From Metaphire vulgaris (taxonomy: Eukaryota; Annelida; Clitellata; Crassiclitellata; Megascolecidae): a stretch of 64,000 nucleotides of DNA. The notes under the pieces were generated by a model, which worked only from the letters and a program-made list of their open reading frames with translations, did not search any database and was not told where the DNA came from. This document shows, in pieces, positions 29,701 through 43,526 of the stretch. The translations under genes and the position numbers were made by a program. The stretch is from positions 6,318,884 to 6,382,883 of the forward strand of contig CM030861.1 of NCBI GenBank assembly GCA_018105865.1, given 5' to 3'. Within the stretch, counting starts at the first letter, position 1; the number at the start of each line of letters is the position of its first letter.

Positions 29701-30532
29701 CAAGAGCATGTATTTTTATTTAGTTATTATGTGAGTTTAGCAGTCTGTTTTAAAGTCGAGAATGTGGATATTGGACAAGCCTTTTTGAACAACTGGCATT
29801 TGTTTTATTGATGATAGGAAACAAACAGTAGAAAACACAGAGACAAATAAGAAAAGTTATTTCAAAGGAAACTATGACTACCGGAAGCCAGAAAGATGCT
29901 TGGAGATGGACAGAGGAGTTATGAAGAGAGAAAAGGATGCAGAAAAGTGCTGGAAAATATTTACTTAGTGCATATCAAGAGTTATTGAATCAACATTCAA
30001 CAATGCCTAAAGAGAAAACCTTGGGCTAATAGAGAAGTACAGGAGAATAGACTGCTCAACACTAAGACATAGAAGCAACTGAAGAAGCAATGAAAAATGA
30101 AGGAAAGAAAGCTGCTAGGGAAAAAGAGACATTAACACAATTTCAGACCTATTACTTGCCTACTGGTAATAGGAATACAGTAGATCACTAGCAGTGATAG
30201 TGATTAGTGGGCAATTACGAACTATAAATGTCTTTTTGGTTCAACAATCGACATGCTTCTTGCATATTTCTCCTGTTTAAAATCTTACTCAGGTTACTAC
30301 TATACCTGAGTGAAAATATCAAACAGGAGAAATATGTAAGAAGCATGTCAGACCAAAGTGACATACTGGTAGATGACTCTGGACATGAAGAAATGGAAGA
30401 AAAATTAATAAGCAACTGCAAAAATACTGAACAACTACTTTGGATCACTGTGGATCAGTATCTACGAAGGAAAAAAGTAAAAAAAGAATAATATGCTGAA
30501 ACCGACAAAATAATATAATGGAGATGAAGGAG

Positions 30533-30605
<73 letters not shown>

Positions 30606-30703
30606 GCAGCAGCAGCAGCAGCGGCAGTAGTAGTAGTATGTAGTAGTAGTGGTATGTAGTAGTAGTAGTAGTAGTAGTAGTAGAGTAGTAATAATAATAA
30701 TAA

Positions 30704-30772
<69 letters not shown>

Positions 30773-33700
30773 TAGTAGTAGTAGCAACAGCAGCTGTAGT
30801 AGGAGCAACAGCAGTAGTAGTATCTACAGGTATCTAGACCATTTTTATACCTCCATGGCAGTCAAGGCTTAGCAAACATCACTTGTATGACATGTTAGGC
30901 AAATGTGTCCTTAAATTCTGTTTGAATGAAATGCCAGAGTTCACTTTTGTAACATTATCTGGTAGTGTGTTCCCCAAGATTGGGTCAATGGGTTGGCACA
31001 GGGAGGTGATCTACCCCCGCCCCTCCCCCAACTTGTCAGTCTCGCCTGGATGAGAAAAGAATAGTGCTGGAGCAGAATTGGAAGGACGATTGTCTGAGTT
31101 AGGTCATGAGATGAATGAGGAGATGGTAGCCAGGGCTGAGAGGTCATTCAAGGTTTGATAGGTGAGGAGGCATTGCTTAATTTAAAAAGGTGTTGCATCT
31201 GGGACTCAAACCAGTGAAGCTTGTCTCAAGGGAGTGGCACATGTTGTAAGATGTAGTTGTAAGATAAGTTATAGGATGTAGTTTGGACTAACAAAGGTGT
31301 TCCTGAAATTCTCAATCATTTGAAAGCCTAGAAAATCCCTAAAATAGATAGTTTGCTTCAAAAATACTTGCATGAGAGAATACATGATATAAAGGAGGTG
31401 ATAAGTAAAATATGTAGTAGGAATTTGACAAGACAATGGTATGTTCATATGAAATATTCTTTTAACATGTGTGTGCGAGCTTGTGTTTGTTTGTTTGTGT
31501 GTGTGTGTGTGTGTGTGTGCATGCGCAAGCACCCAATGTACCAGAGGTGAGCAAACTGGCCCACGGGCCCCATGCAGCCCGCCACCGGATTCCATGCGGC
31601 CCGTGAGATCATTTAGAAATATGCATAGATCAGCAGAAAATGAAATAATTTGAAATTATTTTATGGAAACAGGACACTTTATTTTAAAGTCTTAGAAAGG
31701 GTTGGCAGCGACTGGGGTAAAATATGGATCATGTCTCCAACTTCTCCCCAAAATGTCTTGACATGCAAAAGTGGTCATTACAGTTATTGCATCATATTAT
31801 GGCATTGCAAAAACGGATTCTGATTCCATACACTTGCCTTTTACCCACTTTGAAGTTATAAACAGTTTGGCTTTTTCTATTTGCGGGCCACCTAATGTAA
31901 TATTAGGTTTCATGAGGCCATTTAAAGAAAAAATTTGCCCACCTCTACACTGTGCCAATATATGCTATAATATTTACTCTCATATCAAACTCCAATGAGC
32001 AATGGCATAGCCAGGGTTCTGGAATAGGGGAGCTCTTTGAAATTTTCTGGTAAAATACTCTCCAAAGAGCATAAAAGGCCATTGTCAAGCAGTTCTTCTC
32101 ACATTCGCATATTCTCTTCAATCATGCTACCTACCCCCCCCCTTTAAAATTTTTCAATGGTTTTTGCAAATCCCATGACTGGTCCCAGGCCGAATAGGGG
32201 GGGATCCCCGTATCCCCCGTAGCTACACCAATGCCGATAAGCATGTCTTCTATGATGAGTTATATCACTTGATTTACATGATTAGATTGTTGTTCTCTTA
32301 ACTGTCAGGTACGGAAAGTGATTTACACTTAATGTATTCAGATCAAAAAGCTGCCAAAGTAGCAAAATCACTGAGTCAATGCAGCATTTTTTCAATTGAC
32401 ACTGTCTATGACTCTACCAATCAGGAGGACTTCATGGCGTTCAAATCAGGTGTACTAAAAAAGCACCAAGAGACACGTTTCAGTGGACTCTTAAGGCCAC
32501 AGAACCTTTCTCAGGTATGCTTTGTCGCAGGTAATTGGAGACAAACTCGTTTGCCTAGTACAAACCTGCACTAGTTTCTACCAGGGGCGTCATTTGGGGG
32601 GAGGGTGCCGTAGCCCCCAAGGAAATGAAGAAATTATGTATAATGTATTAAATGTGCAAAATCGCCAAAAAATGTCAAAAATTTGTCAAAAAATGTCAAA
32701 AATTTGCCAAAATTATCTTGCCCCCCAAGAAATGACACTACACTGGTTTATACACCAAAGTTAGGTGTGCAGATTCTCTTAGGTTTTTTTCTAAATTGCA
32801 GGAGTGGCAACACGAAACCAGAGAGTGTAGATTTAGTTAGGATTGCCAGATATCCAAAGTCAAAATAAGGGAGATTGTTTCTGCGATCAATGTGCCCACT
32901 GCACGGTCCAGTTCATTGTGAATTATTATGGCTAAAACTATTATAATATAATATAATATAACAAGGTTTAAAGTGGTTCAGTAGGGACTGCCCTGTGTGA
33001 GAACCACTGTTGTTCCCGACCAATCTAATATCCTAAACTACTGAGGTTTGTTTTGCACTCGTTTACAGTTGTAGCCGTTACTATCCCCTCATCCAGTTCA
33101 TTCCATCTGTCCACCACTCTTGCACTAAAAAAATTGTGTTTATGTCTCCCAACCCGTTTCTTGAACAGTTTCATGCTGTGTCCTCTGGTTCGATCATACT
33201 GCTTCATTGTAAAAGATCTTTCTCTTGGCATTTCCACTTTGTTTGTTAGTATTTTGCATGTCTCAATCAAATCCCCTCTCTCTCTCTCTCTTCTTTTTTC
33301 CAGGGTTGTCAATCCACAGTGATTTAGCCTTTCCTCATAGGTTAGTTTATGATATCCCTTGATCATCTTTGTTGCTCTGTGTTGCACTCTTTCTAAGGTC
33401 TCTATGTCTTTCTTCAGGAATGGACACCATGCTTGAACACAATACTCTAAATGTGGGCGTACCAATTTCTTGTAAAGTCTTATTATTACATCCTTCTCTC
33501 TGCTCACTATCGTTCTTTTGATCATACCTAGAATTTTGTTGGCCTTTTTAGCTGCCTCTGCACATTGCCTAGATGCTTTAAGCTGTTATGCATGATGACC
33601 CCTAGATCTTTCTCCTCGTTTGTAACTTTTAGTCCCTTCCCACATAACTTATGTTCCCTTCTTCCGAATGTGCATCACTGAGCATTTATCTGTATTAAAA

Positions 33701-36050
33701 AGCATTTGCCAATCTGCCGACCACTACACTACAGTACTATAGAGTATAGACTAGGAAAAAGCAATAGGCCTAAACAGTACTGTTCAATGAACTACATCAT
33801 CTGGGTGTAGTGAATCAATATTACAAACAAGTTAGCCTATAAGGAGGCGGGAGACTGGCTGAAATACGGGAGCTCCCGTAAAATTTTACGGGAGATCTGG
33901 CAACCCTAGATTTAGTGCTTTTTTAATTGTTTTTAAACAGAATGCTGAAATGTTGTTCATAGGGACAATAATTATCGATAAATTGCTATTTTATTATGCT
34001 CAAATTTATTTGAACCTTTGCCACGTGCAATTGAAAATGTACGTAACACTAGCTGGAATTTCTAAAAGCCAAAATTCTGGGCCTCAAATGTTGTCCAATC
34101 AGTTATGAGCCAGTTGTTTAAAGCACAATTTCTACTGTCTATGATTACTTTGAGAGTGGTTTTGTTTGGCAAATACATGCATTGATTGTAGATATCAGAC
34201 CTTTCAGCATACCTCTATGAAGCAGTCATGCTTTTTGCCACCTTGGCTGAAAATTCATTTTCAGAGCATCAGATTTTCAATGCATCAGATGTTATAGCAC
34301 ATGCTCTTGACATAAAGTCCTTTCAGGGTAAGGTAAATTAAGTGGTATCTGGAAACGAGATATTAAGAACAATGTCTGAGAGACTTGTTGAAATTCACCT
34401 ATTAAAATGTCTTATGCTCCTACCTTATGATTCTGAGTGAAATTTTGACATTTAAGCAGTGTCTGGCATACCATGGCTTTTGGGGTGTTTTACAGACCCG
34501 TTGATAGAAATTCCGTACCTCTGGGCAGGGCAGTCATAGCCCCCTAAAATTTTCTTGGAAACTTCCTTGTAACGTGAAACATTTTGATGATTTTGCAAAA
34601 CATGTGTAAAATGTGGTCATGACTTTTGCCTGTCAGATTTTTCAAGACATTAAAGGACAAAGTGCAATGCCTTCATTGGCAGGCCCCCAACACCCCGGAG
34701 CGTTCATGACTCTAAAAATATTTCATAAGATTACTGCCTTGTTGTGGACCCGCCTGGGCCCCCCTACAGATCGCCAGGCCCCTGGGCATTTGACCCCTGC
34801 CCCCTCTTGGCGAGCCTGGGTGTTTTATCCTTTCGCTATTTGATAGTTATTGTTGGTTGAAAATTTGCGTTGTTTGCTGTGGAAGGTAATAATTTTTGGG
34901 TGGGAATAGCCTGACTCATGGAATGCTTTTTTGAAGAATTGGCCGCTGCATTTAAGTGACTTTCAATCTTAAAGTAATGCCCAGTGATCATTATCTTAAA
35001 TAATTAAGTAAGTAAAATTTATGGATTTGGAGTAACATCGATTGATACTCTTAGAGCAGTGTTTATTCTAGCCACCTTGACATTGGGGGAGGGGGGTTTG
35101 AAATGTTTAGGGGAGAAGGTTTGTCTCCCCAAAAAGCTTGACAAGCCAAAAAAAGGTCATCCTCATACTTTTTTCCTTCCCGGAAGTGGCGACAAGCAAA
35201 AAAAGGTCATCAACATCCTTCCTCATGTTCATGTCCTTCTTGTCCTTCTTCAATACTCTCTCTGACAAGCAAACTAAATGAACTAAGTGTTCATCCTTAT
35301 ATTTTTCCCATCTCCGAAAATAAAAACCCTCATCTCGTCGTGCTTTTGGGGGGAAAATTTCCATCCCCAATGCAACATGTAGAAATTTTGGGGGCATTTT
35401 TAAACTTTGGGGGGGGAGGAAATTCTCCCTCTAAGAAGGCCTAGAATAAACACTGCCCTTAGAGTATTAAAACTGGTGCTATAAAAGTGCATTATTATTG
35501 TTATTTAATATTAATATTAATATTATTATTATTATTAAAGTCTCGTGAATTTATGTAGCACTTGTGAGGTAGTATCACAGTAGCTGCTTATTTTTAAGCA
35601 CTTAGTTCAGGGATATCTTTACAGCCCCCAACACTCCCAAATTTGAGGTCGACACCCCCAAAATTTGGTAATGCAACAATGGTATGCATACAAAATGCAT
35701 ACCAATTAGCTCAGAACCCCAATGGAGAAGGACACCCCAACTTTTATTCTCAGATGACCTTTCTTTTGCTTGGCAGAGGTTTTTTTGAGACTTTTTAAGG
35801 TTTTTGGTTGCTTTTGGAGCTTGATAAAGTTTTTTTTGCTTGTCTGCCTTTTTCGGGCAGAAACTTAAAAATTCCGACACCCCCAGATTTTCCCGACACC
35901 CCTCTAAATTCAAAATCTTAGAAATAACACTGACTTAGTCTAAATTTAAAATAGCTGGAGCCAATAGATAGAGGTCAAGCCAGGCATAGTCATTTTATCA
36001 TCATGTTTGGGATGTTAAGGCTCTGAATGAAAGATATAAATAGCAGTTGA

Positions 36051-36127
<77 letters not shown>

Positions 36128-36634
36128 TATTGTCATTATTATCATTATTATCATTATCATCATCATCATGATCATCATCATAATTATTAAAGTCTCGTGA
36201 ATTACTAGCAGTGGTGGTACTACTAGTGTTTCATTACTAGTTTAATAATATTGTAATTTTTTTAATATTTGTAATTTTACATGTAATTAGCAACAGTCTT
36301 GGTTATAAGTCATGTGGTAAATACCGCAAATGACTTCATGCCATGAGAGAACTGACATAAGTGCCTCCAGTTTCTCATGTATTAGGGGAATGAGTGTGGT
36401 TGTCCACCTTTCCCTTGCCCCCGTTTCGTCCACCATAAGAGCACTGGTTTACTCATTCATAACTGAGTTGACTGGGTGAGTAACTTGGCAGAAACAACCA
36501 GCATGCTTCTGCCACCGCTGAGGTTTGAACCCTAAACTTCTTGGCTGAAATGCCAGGTCACTAACAACTTGACCATTATGCCGCCACAGTGTATATACAG
36601 TATATGTATATACCGGTATATATGTATCTACATA

Positions 36635-36716
<82 letters not shown>

Positions 36717-39700
36717 GCAAAGGAAGTATATTGATTAAATGTCAAATTTGAGTTGAGAAACAACAAATCTCACACTTATAAATCAGTGTAGGTTTTACTT
36801 CAATTGCTGCTGCATTGTTTGGCTTAAAGTATGAAGCTGTTGCTATCCAAAGTGAGATACATTTCTATGGCAGGTGTTGGCAAGAAGAGTTCTTTCGACT
36901 GGGATGCTTTCTCAGACAAATCTTCCTACCAGTTGACCTACTATGGAGGTATAAATTTTTCGGATCCAGTTGCCGTTGCAAGGTATGATGAAAAGGGCCA
37001 CAAAGTCCAGGAGGATGGGAGAATTAGCAAGAGAGCAGCTCGAAAAGCTACCATTAATTGGCCAGCTGGTAAAGTCCCTCGAGGATCGCCAAAATGCGGA
37101 TGGGATAGAAATTTGTGTGATCTTAAACTGAGTATGTGCTTAATGGGATCTCATTCTGAACAAGTGTAGCCAGTTACTTATACAAATATTCATCTGCTCC
37201 CCACTTAACACCCCATATTCTTTCCTTTCCTATCCTTTCCTGTCCTGTCCTTTCCTTTCCTTTGTGTGCAACTGTGCATGTGTGTGTGTGTGTGTGTGTG
37301 TGTCCTTAGATCTCATAGTTGAATCAATTTTTCGATCATTCAGTATATTAATGATCCACTCTGCTATAATTTTGATTATAGATGTGAAACATTGACTAGG
37401 TATATGCTGTGATATTGTATGGAAAGTTCAGACTGGCTGCCATTTCAGCGGTTCAGTAGGCCGCAAATAGTAAGAGCAATGCAGAATAATTTCTAGTATA
37501 TGGATAGATACATATTTATTGGAACACAGCATGATTTTACAGACAAGTTTTTGTTAGTACAGGTAGTATGTCGTAATAGAACAAAGTGAATGTTCCAAAG
37601 GGGCTCAGGGGGTTAACTCTGACCTGTGCCCAAATTTGAATCCATGACTATGTAACTATGTAAGTAAAGAACAATTTAAATATACTAGATTAATAAAATA
37701 ACAAACTGTTATCGACACTTAGTTTAGATGTTAGTAAGCATGCATTTCCAGGCAGGATGTAATTTTTTTTTCGGGATGGAGGTGGGAACAGGATAGACAA
37801 TTGCAGAACGTCACAAATTTTGCAAACAGCAGTTATCTGATTTCTTTCTGAAGGAGCTACGAGGGTTATTCCATTAATAAGTTACAAAATGATGCAGTTT
37901 AGTTTTTACAATGAAACAAATCCAAAATATATGTTTTGTGCAGAATTTAATGATGAACAGAAATATTGGTGTTTCATAAATTTCTATGACATCATTTCTA
38001 TGACATTACGTGCATGTATAACACAGTGAGTCTGTGAATTATTTTACCCGACAATGTTTTCCGTCACAAACGCTGCATTGAACATTTTCATCTAATGAAC
38101 ATCTAGCGAATCAGTGAGAAGATGTACAAGTATGAGTAAATATTCTAGATGTAAATTTTGAAATTACTGTTTCATTTTTCGATATATCCACTTTGCTCGT
38201 TTAAACAATTGTCCCACCGAGTTACAATTTTCTCAATGCCCACTGCGAAAAATGACACCGGCTGCAGCTTGAGCCACTAACTAACGGCCTTTTGTGACTC
38301 TGCATCTGAGGCAAATTTCCGGCTGCCAAACATTTTTTCATGGGACCATATATATTGTGCACATTTCAGAGTGAATGGCATTTGCGTTAAGTCCCTTAGC
38401 CCATAAAATTGAATAACTGCATGCTGTTCCTCGCGGGATGCATTTAATGACAACGCCGCCATATTCAATGCTTACAGATGACGTCACTGTGACGTCATCA
38501 CTATAAACTTTGTCAAGGTTGTTCCAAATAAAATTTTCTTCAAAACATATATTTTGGATTTCTTTCATTGTAAAAACTAACTAAAACTGCATTGTTTGGA
38601 AACTTATTTATGGAATGATCCTCCTCGTAATAGTCTGTGCTTTGACAATTTTGTCACTTAGATTATTCCAGTATCAATGACCATGTTAGAGAAGAAGAAT
38701 TTCGTAGGGTTTATGTGGGTAGATGATTTATAGAGTTTAAAGCAATGTCTTTGGGTTGCAAGGTAGGGGGGAAATAGGCAATGTATACCTATTTCGTACA
38801 TCTTGTTAAGGATATTATAACATTCCGGAAGATAATTTTTAGTCTGTGAAGTTTCAGAGACTCAATTTTGAGCGTGGTGAGCCTTTGCTGGTAAGGGATG
38901 TTGTAAAATCCTTGTAAGCATTTGGTGAAGTTTCTTTGTACAGATTCAAGTTTAATAATGTTTTTAGATGTGTGGGGATTGTAGACTGGTATGCAATATT
39001 TGAGAAGGGTTTGAACATAGGTTGTGAAGGCCTTTATAAGTACTGTTATGTTAATACTTTGCTGATTCTTCGTAATGGTTATGCCATTTTATGAATATAA
39101 AGATCATATTCTGATGTCCAATCTTATTTCAAATTGTGTAAAGTAATGCCTGGAGACAGTCAGTTAATGGGAATTATGTTGATGTTTTCAGTGGAATTGG
39201 TTGGGATAATCATTGGAATTAGCATTGCTATCATTTTTGTGACAGTTGTTATTGGAGGAGTCTATTTGTACAGGTATCATGATGCATGGCTTTATTTTTC
39301 TGAAAAAATTGTTAAATTCATTAAAAAAATTTCTAGGGTTGTGTGAACTGGTTTTTTTCCTCCTTGCTCAATGCTCAGCTCCACCTGTGTTTAGTTCCTT
39401 TTGAAGTATCACTCTGATCTTCACAAATTAATTGTTTTATCGCCGTCTACTCATTGTTCTCTTGATATACTACCAAATTACATTCTCAAAGAATGCTTTG
39501 ATGTCCTTGGTTCAGTTATTTTAATTCTGATAAATCTTTCACTAACAGAAGGTTGCTTTCCGTCTTCTTTTGCTAATGCTGTGGTCCATCTTCTAATATA
39601 AGAAATCATCCCTCTGCCCAAATGACTTAGCAAATTACCGGCCTATATCCAACTTAAACTTGTTTCAAAGATTCTCGTGAAAGTGGTTGCAAAGCAAATT

Positions 39701-42700
39701 CATGCCCATCTGTCTTCAAATGACCTTTTCCTTAATTTTTAGTCTGCTTACCGTAAATATTATTCTACTGAGACTACTCTGCTCTTTGTCCACAACCATA
39801 TCATAAAAGCAATGGAAAATGGCAAAGTCACCGCACTACCCGGTAATCATCATCATCATCATCATTAACCGTGGGCTCATCGCCCGTTGGTGTATAATGC
39901 CATCTCCACAGTTTTCTGCCATTCTTTCCTGTCCGTTGCTCTGTGACTAAGATCCTGTAAACTGCTTCCACACCATTCTTCAATATCATCACACCATTCC
40001 TTGTGTGGTCTCCCTCTCTTATTGGCACCCTCCATTATTCCAAACATTAGAGCTTTGATCTTTCTGTCCTCTTTCATTCTGCATATGTGTCCGAAAAGTT
40101 GGAGTTTCCTTTGTTTTACTCTTTCCAGCATGGTTTGTTTGGGCTGAATTCTCCTGTATAGTTCTTCATTTGTGATTTTTTCGACCCATCCGATTCGTAG
40201 TATTTTTCTATAACATTTTCTTTCAAAGGCTAGTATTTTTCTTTCCAGGTCTTTGGTGATGGTCCATGTTTCGCATCCATATAAAAAGCTGCTGAAGATA
40301 CAGGTTTTTGAGTATTTTCTTTTTGTTTCAGTGCTTATTGATTTGCTTTTCCAGATCTTATCCATTGCCATCAGTTGATCTAGAGCTCTTGCTGCTCTTC
40401 TTGTGACCTCTTGTCTGCAGTCTAAGTCATGTGTCATATTGCTTCCAAGATAGGTGAAGTTTTCTACGTTCTCTACTTCTATTCCATTTACTTTAATTTT
40501 CTTTTGATCTCTTTGTCGCCAAACACCATTGTCTTTGTCTTCTCAATGTTTATCGACAGTCCATAGCGCTCAGCTTCATTGCTCAGTATCTGTACCGTGT
40601 TTTCCAGATCATCTTCATTTCCCTCTAGGATGTCAATATCATCAGCAAACCTAAGGTTGTTAAATGAAAGTCCCTGAACTGTTATGCCTTTTACATGTTC
40701 TTTGACTTTGTCCATTGCTCTTTCCAGGTCTGTGATGAAAACCATAGGTGATATGTTATCTCCTTGTCTTGTCCCTCTGCTTGTTTTAAACCATTCTCCA
40801 AGTTCTCCGCAGATTCGCACTGCTGATCTTGAGTTATTGCTGATGTCTTTTAACAGTCTAACCAAATTTTGGTCCACTCCATATGACTCGAGTACAGCCC
40901 AGGTTATTGTTTGATCTATGGTGTCAAATGCCTTTTGGAAATCGATGAAACAGTTGTAGACTTTCTTGTATTACCCGGTAATACTTCTTGATATATCAGC
41001 AGCGTTTGATACTGTTATCATTCTATCCTCTTTGTGTACAAACAAACAAATACTCGACCAGATCCTCATCTGCAATAGTTCTCTCCCTCTCCCATAATCG
41101 GACAGTTCTTGGTACTCATGCTTTCTAAGTGGCCGCCCCAAACTCTTTAACTCATTGCCTCAGCATTTACGCATTGCAAGTTCATTGCTGATTTTTAGAA
41201 CAAGGTTAAAATCTTTTTGACATGGCTTATCCACCATAGACTGTCACCCAGTCACTCTTTTGTCCAGCTGGATACCCTGAATTTGACCTGGATCTTTAAT
41301 GAGTTTGATTTGGTGTGCCATCGGTTGATGCTTCTGTGCATTATGAAGCGGCGCTATAGAAGTTTAAGATTAGATTGGATTAAATTGTCTATGATAGTAT
41401 ATGATAAATGTTCATATTATACAGGGTGTAAAAGTGAAAAGGGCACCCCTTTATGATATTTAATATCTCGGCTGCTTGTATAGCGATTTCAATGAAATTT
41501 ATAGGCCATATACCTGGGAATGTTTCTGACATAGTTGCCAAATTTCATGCTGATAGCTTTAGAGTTTGCTAAAATATGGCCACAAAACTAAAGAGACCCA
41601 AATTTTAAAATTGACAAACAGAAGATAACGTCATAGTAATTTGTATCGTTTTTAAGTCTAAAATTGCGTCGTTGTCATCGGGCCAGACAAGGTCAATGGT
41701 TACTTACGGCCAACAGATAAACACAGCAACATTATGATTGGCTGCAGGAATGTCATGATATGCTTGGAGAAGATTTCATATTCCAGCAAGACGGAACACC
41801 TGCACACTCTGCTCTCAGGACCCAGGATTTTCTGTAGCAACATTGTCCAGATTTCATCAAGAAAGATGACTGGCCACCCAACTCGATCCCAGGTATCAAT
41901 CCACTTGACTTCCACGTCTGGGGAATCATGCTCGACAGATATCAAAAGTATCAGCCAAAGCCACAGAACATCACAGAGTTGAAGACTGTGCTGAAGAATA
42001 TCTGGGAGAGTTTGCCTGAAGACCAGATCAAGAAGTCGATATTGTCAGTGAAGCGCTTGTCGGCATGTGTGAAGGCTAAGGGTGCATGGGCATTTTGAGC
42101 ACCTGCTCCCGCAACAAATCATCTGAAACCCCCTTTACGTTCAGGGCCAAAAAAAACTTTTTAAAATGTTTTTATCACTTTATTATGACGTAATATTCCA
42201 ATGTCAATTTCAAAATGTGGGTCTCTTTAGTTTTTTGGCCATATTTCAGCAAACTCTAAAGATATCAGCATGAAATTTGGCAATTGCATCAAAAACATTC
42301 CCAGGTATATGGCCTATAAATTTCATTGAAATCGCTATACACGCAGCCGAGATATTAAATATCATAAAGGGGTGCCCTTTTCACTTTTACACCCTGTATA
42401 ATGATTTATTGATGATGTGTTGGTCATCAGCCTACGGCACTAGAAGATATGATTTGAAATTTTAATAACATAATTATGTTCTCATAATTATGTATTTTGC
42501 TATGTTTCTGTGATTCCTTTAGGTAAGATATTCCTCCTTTTGTTGAGTTTTAACTTCCATAGATCAGTCATGGTGCTTGGGATGGCCTAAACAGGTGTCA
42601 AATGCCCCATAAGTAGATTATTGACATCTGTTTGGATATTGGACATCTGTGGAACCCTTCTGAATGTTTCTAAATCTGAAGAGGTGCTATAAATAGTCTA

Positions 42701-43465
42701 TTACATTACATTCATTAAATTACATTTTACTGGCAGAAAACTTTGGCCTGAACTCTATTAGCACCTTCACTTTGCCCTTCATTTTTTTGAACCAAGAACA
42801 TCCAGCTTAATTTATTGTTTGAAATTTTTTCATATTCAGTCATTTTAACCTTGCAGCAGTGCGGCTATGCTAGTTAACTAAACAGCAAAAAAACAAGTTT
42901 GACTGAGTGGGAAAATTACACCTTAGCTTGTAAATTTGTGGTCATTGTTGAGCATGGTTTGTAATCCATTCTACAGTATTTAATTATAATGTAGAGTTCA
43001 GAGACTAGATTTCTGCACATTTATTTCAGCCTTTGATTGAATTTCTATTAAATTATGTGGAATAAAATATGGACGTAAATCTATCATGGTGCATCTTTCA
43101 GCTTTCATGTCCCATCTTAAAGCACACTTACAGTAGATCTTTGTTATTGTTATAACAGACTCAGTTATAACGTATACTCGGTTATAGCTTACTACAAGGT
43201 ACAGCCCTGTGTGATGTGCTACCACTTTGGATGGTATTGGATATAACGTATCTTGAATGTAAGAACATGTAATGTACTAAATTTTACAGATCCATTAAGT
43301 ACATTATAACAAAGTTCTCTACTGTATTTTTTTACTGCATACCCTACTTAGCCAGAACCAGGAACTTATGGACTGACCTATGGATTCTCAGCTACAGACT
43401 ACAATTATATGAATTTTTACTATGGTATCTCACTATAATGCAACCATTGTCTGATGCTGTATGTG

Positions 43466-43526
<61 letters not shown>

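Noticed and set aside
37860..38627. Host gene on the - strand (frames at 38277-38568)
   Set aside because: The frames lie inside TA-flanked inverted repeats and match the mariner transposase N-terminus with a frameshift.
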